Shown here in pieces: positions 5,827 through 6,163 of a DNA stretch of 6,163 nucleotides. The position numbers were made by a program, and so were the translations under genes. Within the stretch, counting starts at the first letter, position 1, and each line of letters begins with the position of its first letter. This DNA is from Desulfuromonadales bacterium (lineage in GTDB: Bacteria; Desulfobacterota; Desulfuromonadia; Desulfuromonadales; UBA2294). Location of the stretch: NCBI GenBank assembly GCA_030591795.1, contig JAUVAJ010000116.1, positions 1-6,163 of the forward strand, written 5' to 3'. Below the pieces are notes generated by a model, which had not been told where the DNA came from, ran no database searches, and saw only the letters and a list, made by a program, of their open reading frames with translations.

Positions 5827-6163
5827 TTACATCGCCGGTGTTTTTGCTGCGAGCATGTCCATCATTTTAGCTTCTGGCGGGTCTTTCACCACCTTTAGCA
5901 GCTCGATTTTAAAAGTGAGCGTCTTGCCGGCCAAAGGATGATTAGCGTCGAGGGTAACGGTGTCGTTTGTTACTTCGACAATCTTGACCTTGAGCACACT
6001 GTCGTCATGCCGGGTTACCTCAAGTTGAATCCCTTCCTTTAGTTCTACATCTGCCGGCAGCAGTTTGCGTTCAACTTTCTCGACTAAATCCTCACGGTGC
6101 AGCCCGTAGGCGTCCTCACATGTGATGACAACAGATTTGCTCTCTCCCTGATACAGCCCTGTA
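5827..6163 (-). CDS. SlyD-like FKBP-type peptidyl-prolyl cis-trans isomerase (5' end outside window)
   Basis: On the - strand a frame enters at the window edge and ends at a TAA (5829-5827), giving the last 111 residues. It reads TGLYQGESKSVVIT, then CEDAYGLHREDLVEKV, later LDANHPLAGKTLTFKIELLKV, which matches SlyD-type FKBPs, where EDAYG leads into the insert-in-flap chaperone domain and D-(G/A)-NHPLAG returns to the FKBP fold. Compared with E. coli SlyD, about 48 N-terminal residues are missing here. These proteins catalyse prolyl isomerisation and act as folding chaperones in the cytosol. The C-terminus, ending in AAKTPAM, is short and lacks the His/Cys-rich metal-binding tail of E. coli SlyD, so a nickel-handling role is unlikely. 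It is convergent with rplQ and shares its terminator; its promoter is outside the window. Confidence 0.92.
   Translation of the reverse strand, partial: TGLYQGESKSVVITCEDAYGLHREDLVEKVERKLLPADVELKEGIQLEVTRHDDSVLKVKIVEVTNDTVTLDANHPLAGKTLTFKIELLKVVKDPPEAKMMDMLAAKTPAM

Overview
The window is the distal part of a bacterial ribosomal-protein superoperon (the spc/alpha region), read on the + strand, followed by the end of one convergent gene. The order is secY (5' end cut off by the window), adk, map, rpmJ, rpsM, rpsK, rpsD, rpoA, rplQ, then a strong hairpin terminator, then on the - strand the C-terminal 111 residues of a SlyD-like FKBP peptidyl-prolyl isomerase. No mobile element, CRISPR array, tRNA, rRNA or pseudogene was seen.

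The host is probably a member of the Desulfuromonadales/Geobacter-Pelobacter type (Desulfobacterota, formerly Deltaproteobacteria). This is inferred from three things: adk and map lie between secY and rpmJ as in Gram-positives, rpsD sits between rpsK and rpoA as in proteobacteria, and the proteins look proteobacterial. I could not run a homology search, so the genus is open.

Positions 1-2475 hold the protein-export and housekeeping end: the SecY channel, adenylate kinase with a four-cysteine (zinc-type) LID, and type I methionine aminopeptidase, which trims the N-terminal Met of new proteins. Positions 2540-5768 hold the alpha-operon genes: L36, S13, S11, S4, the RNA polymerase alpha subunit and L17. 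Gaps between genes are 2-64 nt, and no terminator or convincing promoter lies between them, so they are probably co-transcribed. Export, N-terminal processing, ribosome assembly and transcription would thus be produced together. No intergenic gap exceeds 64 nt.

Most of the window is ordinary and highly conserved, and I do not see an undescribed system. The points worth a second look are: an acidic tail on L17 made of eight 15-bp tandem repeats (four ending CCA, then four ending CCG); a His in methionine aminopeptidase at the position of a specificity-linked Gln; no infA between map and rpmJ; UUG starts for map, rpsM and rpsD; and little room for an S4 autoregulatory leader directly before rpsM.
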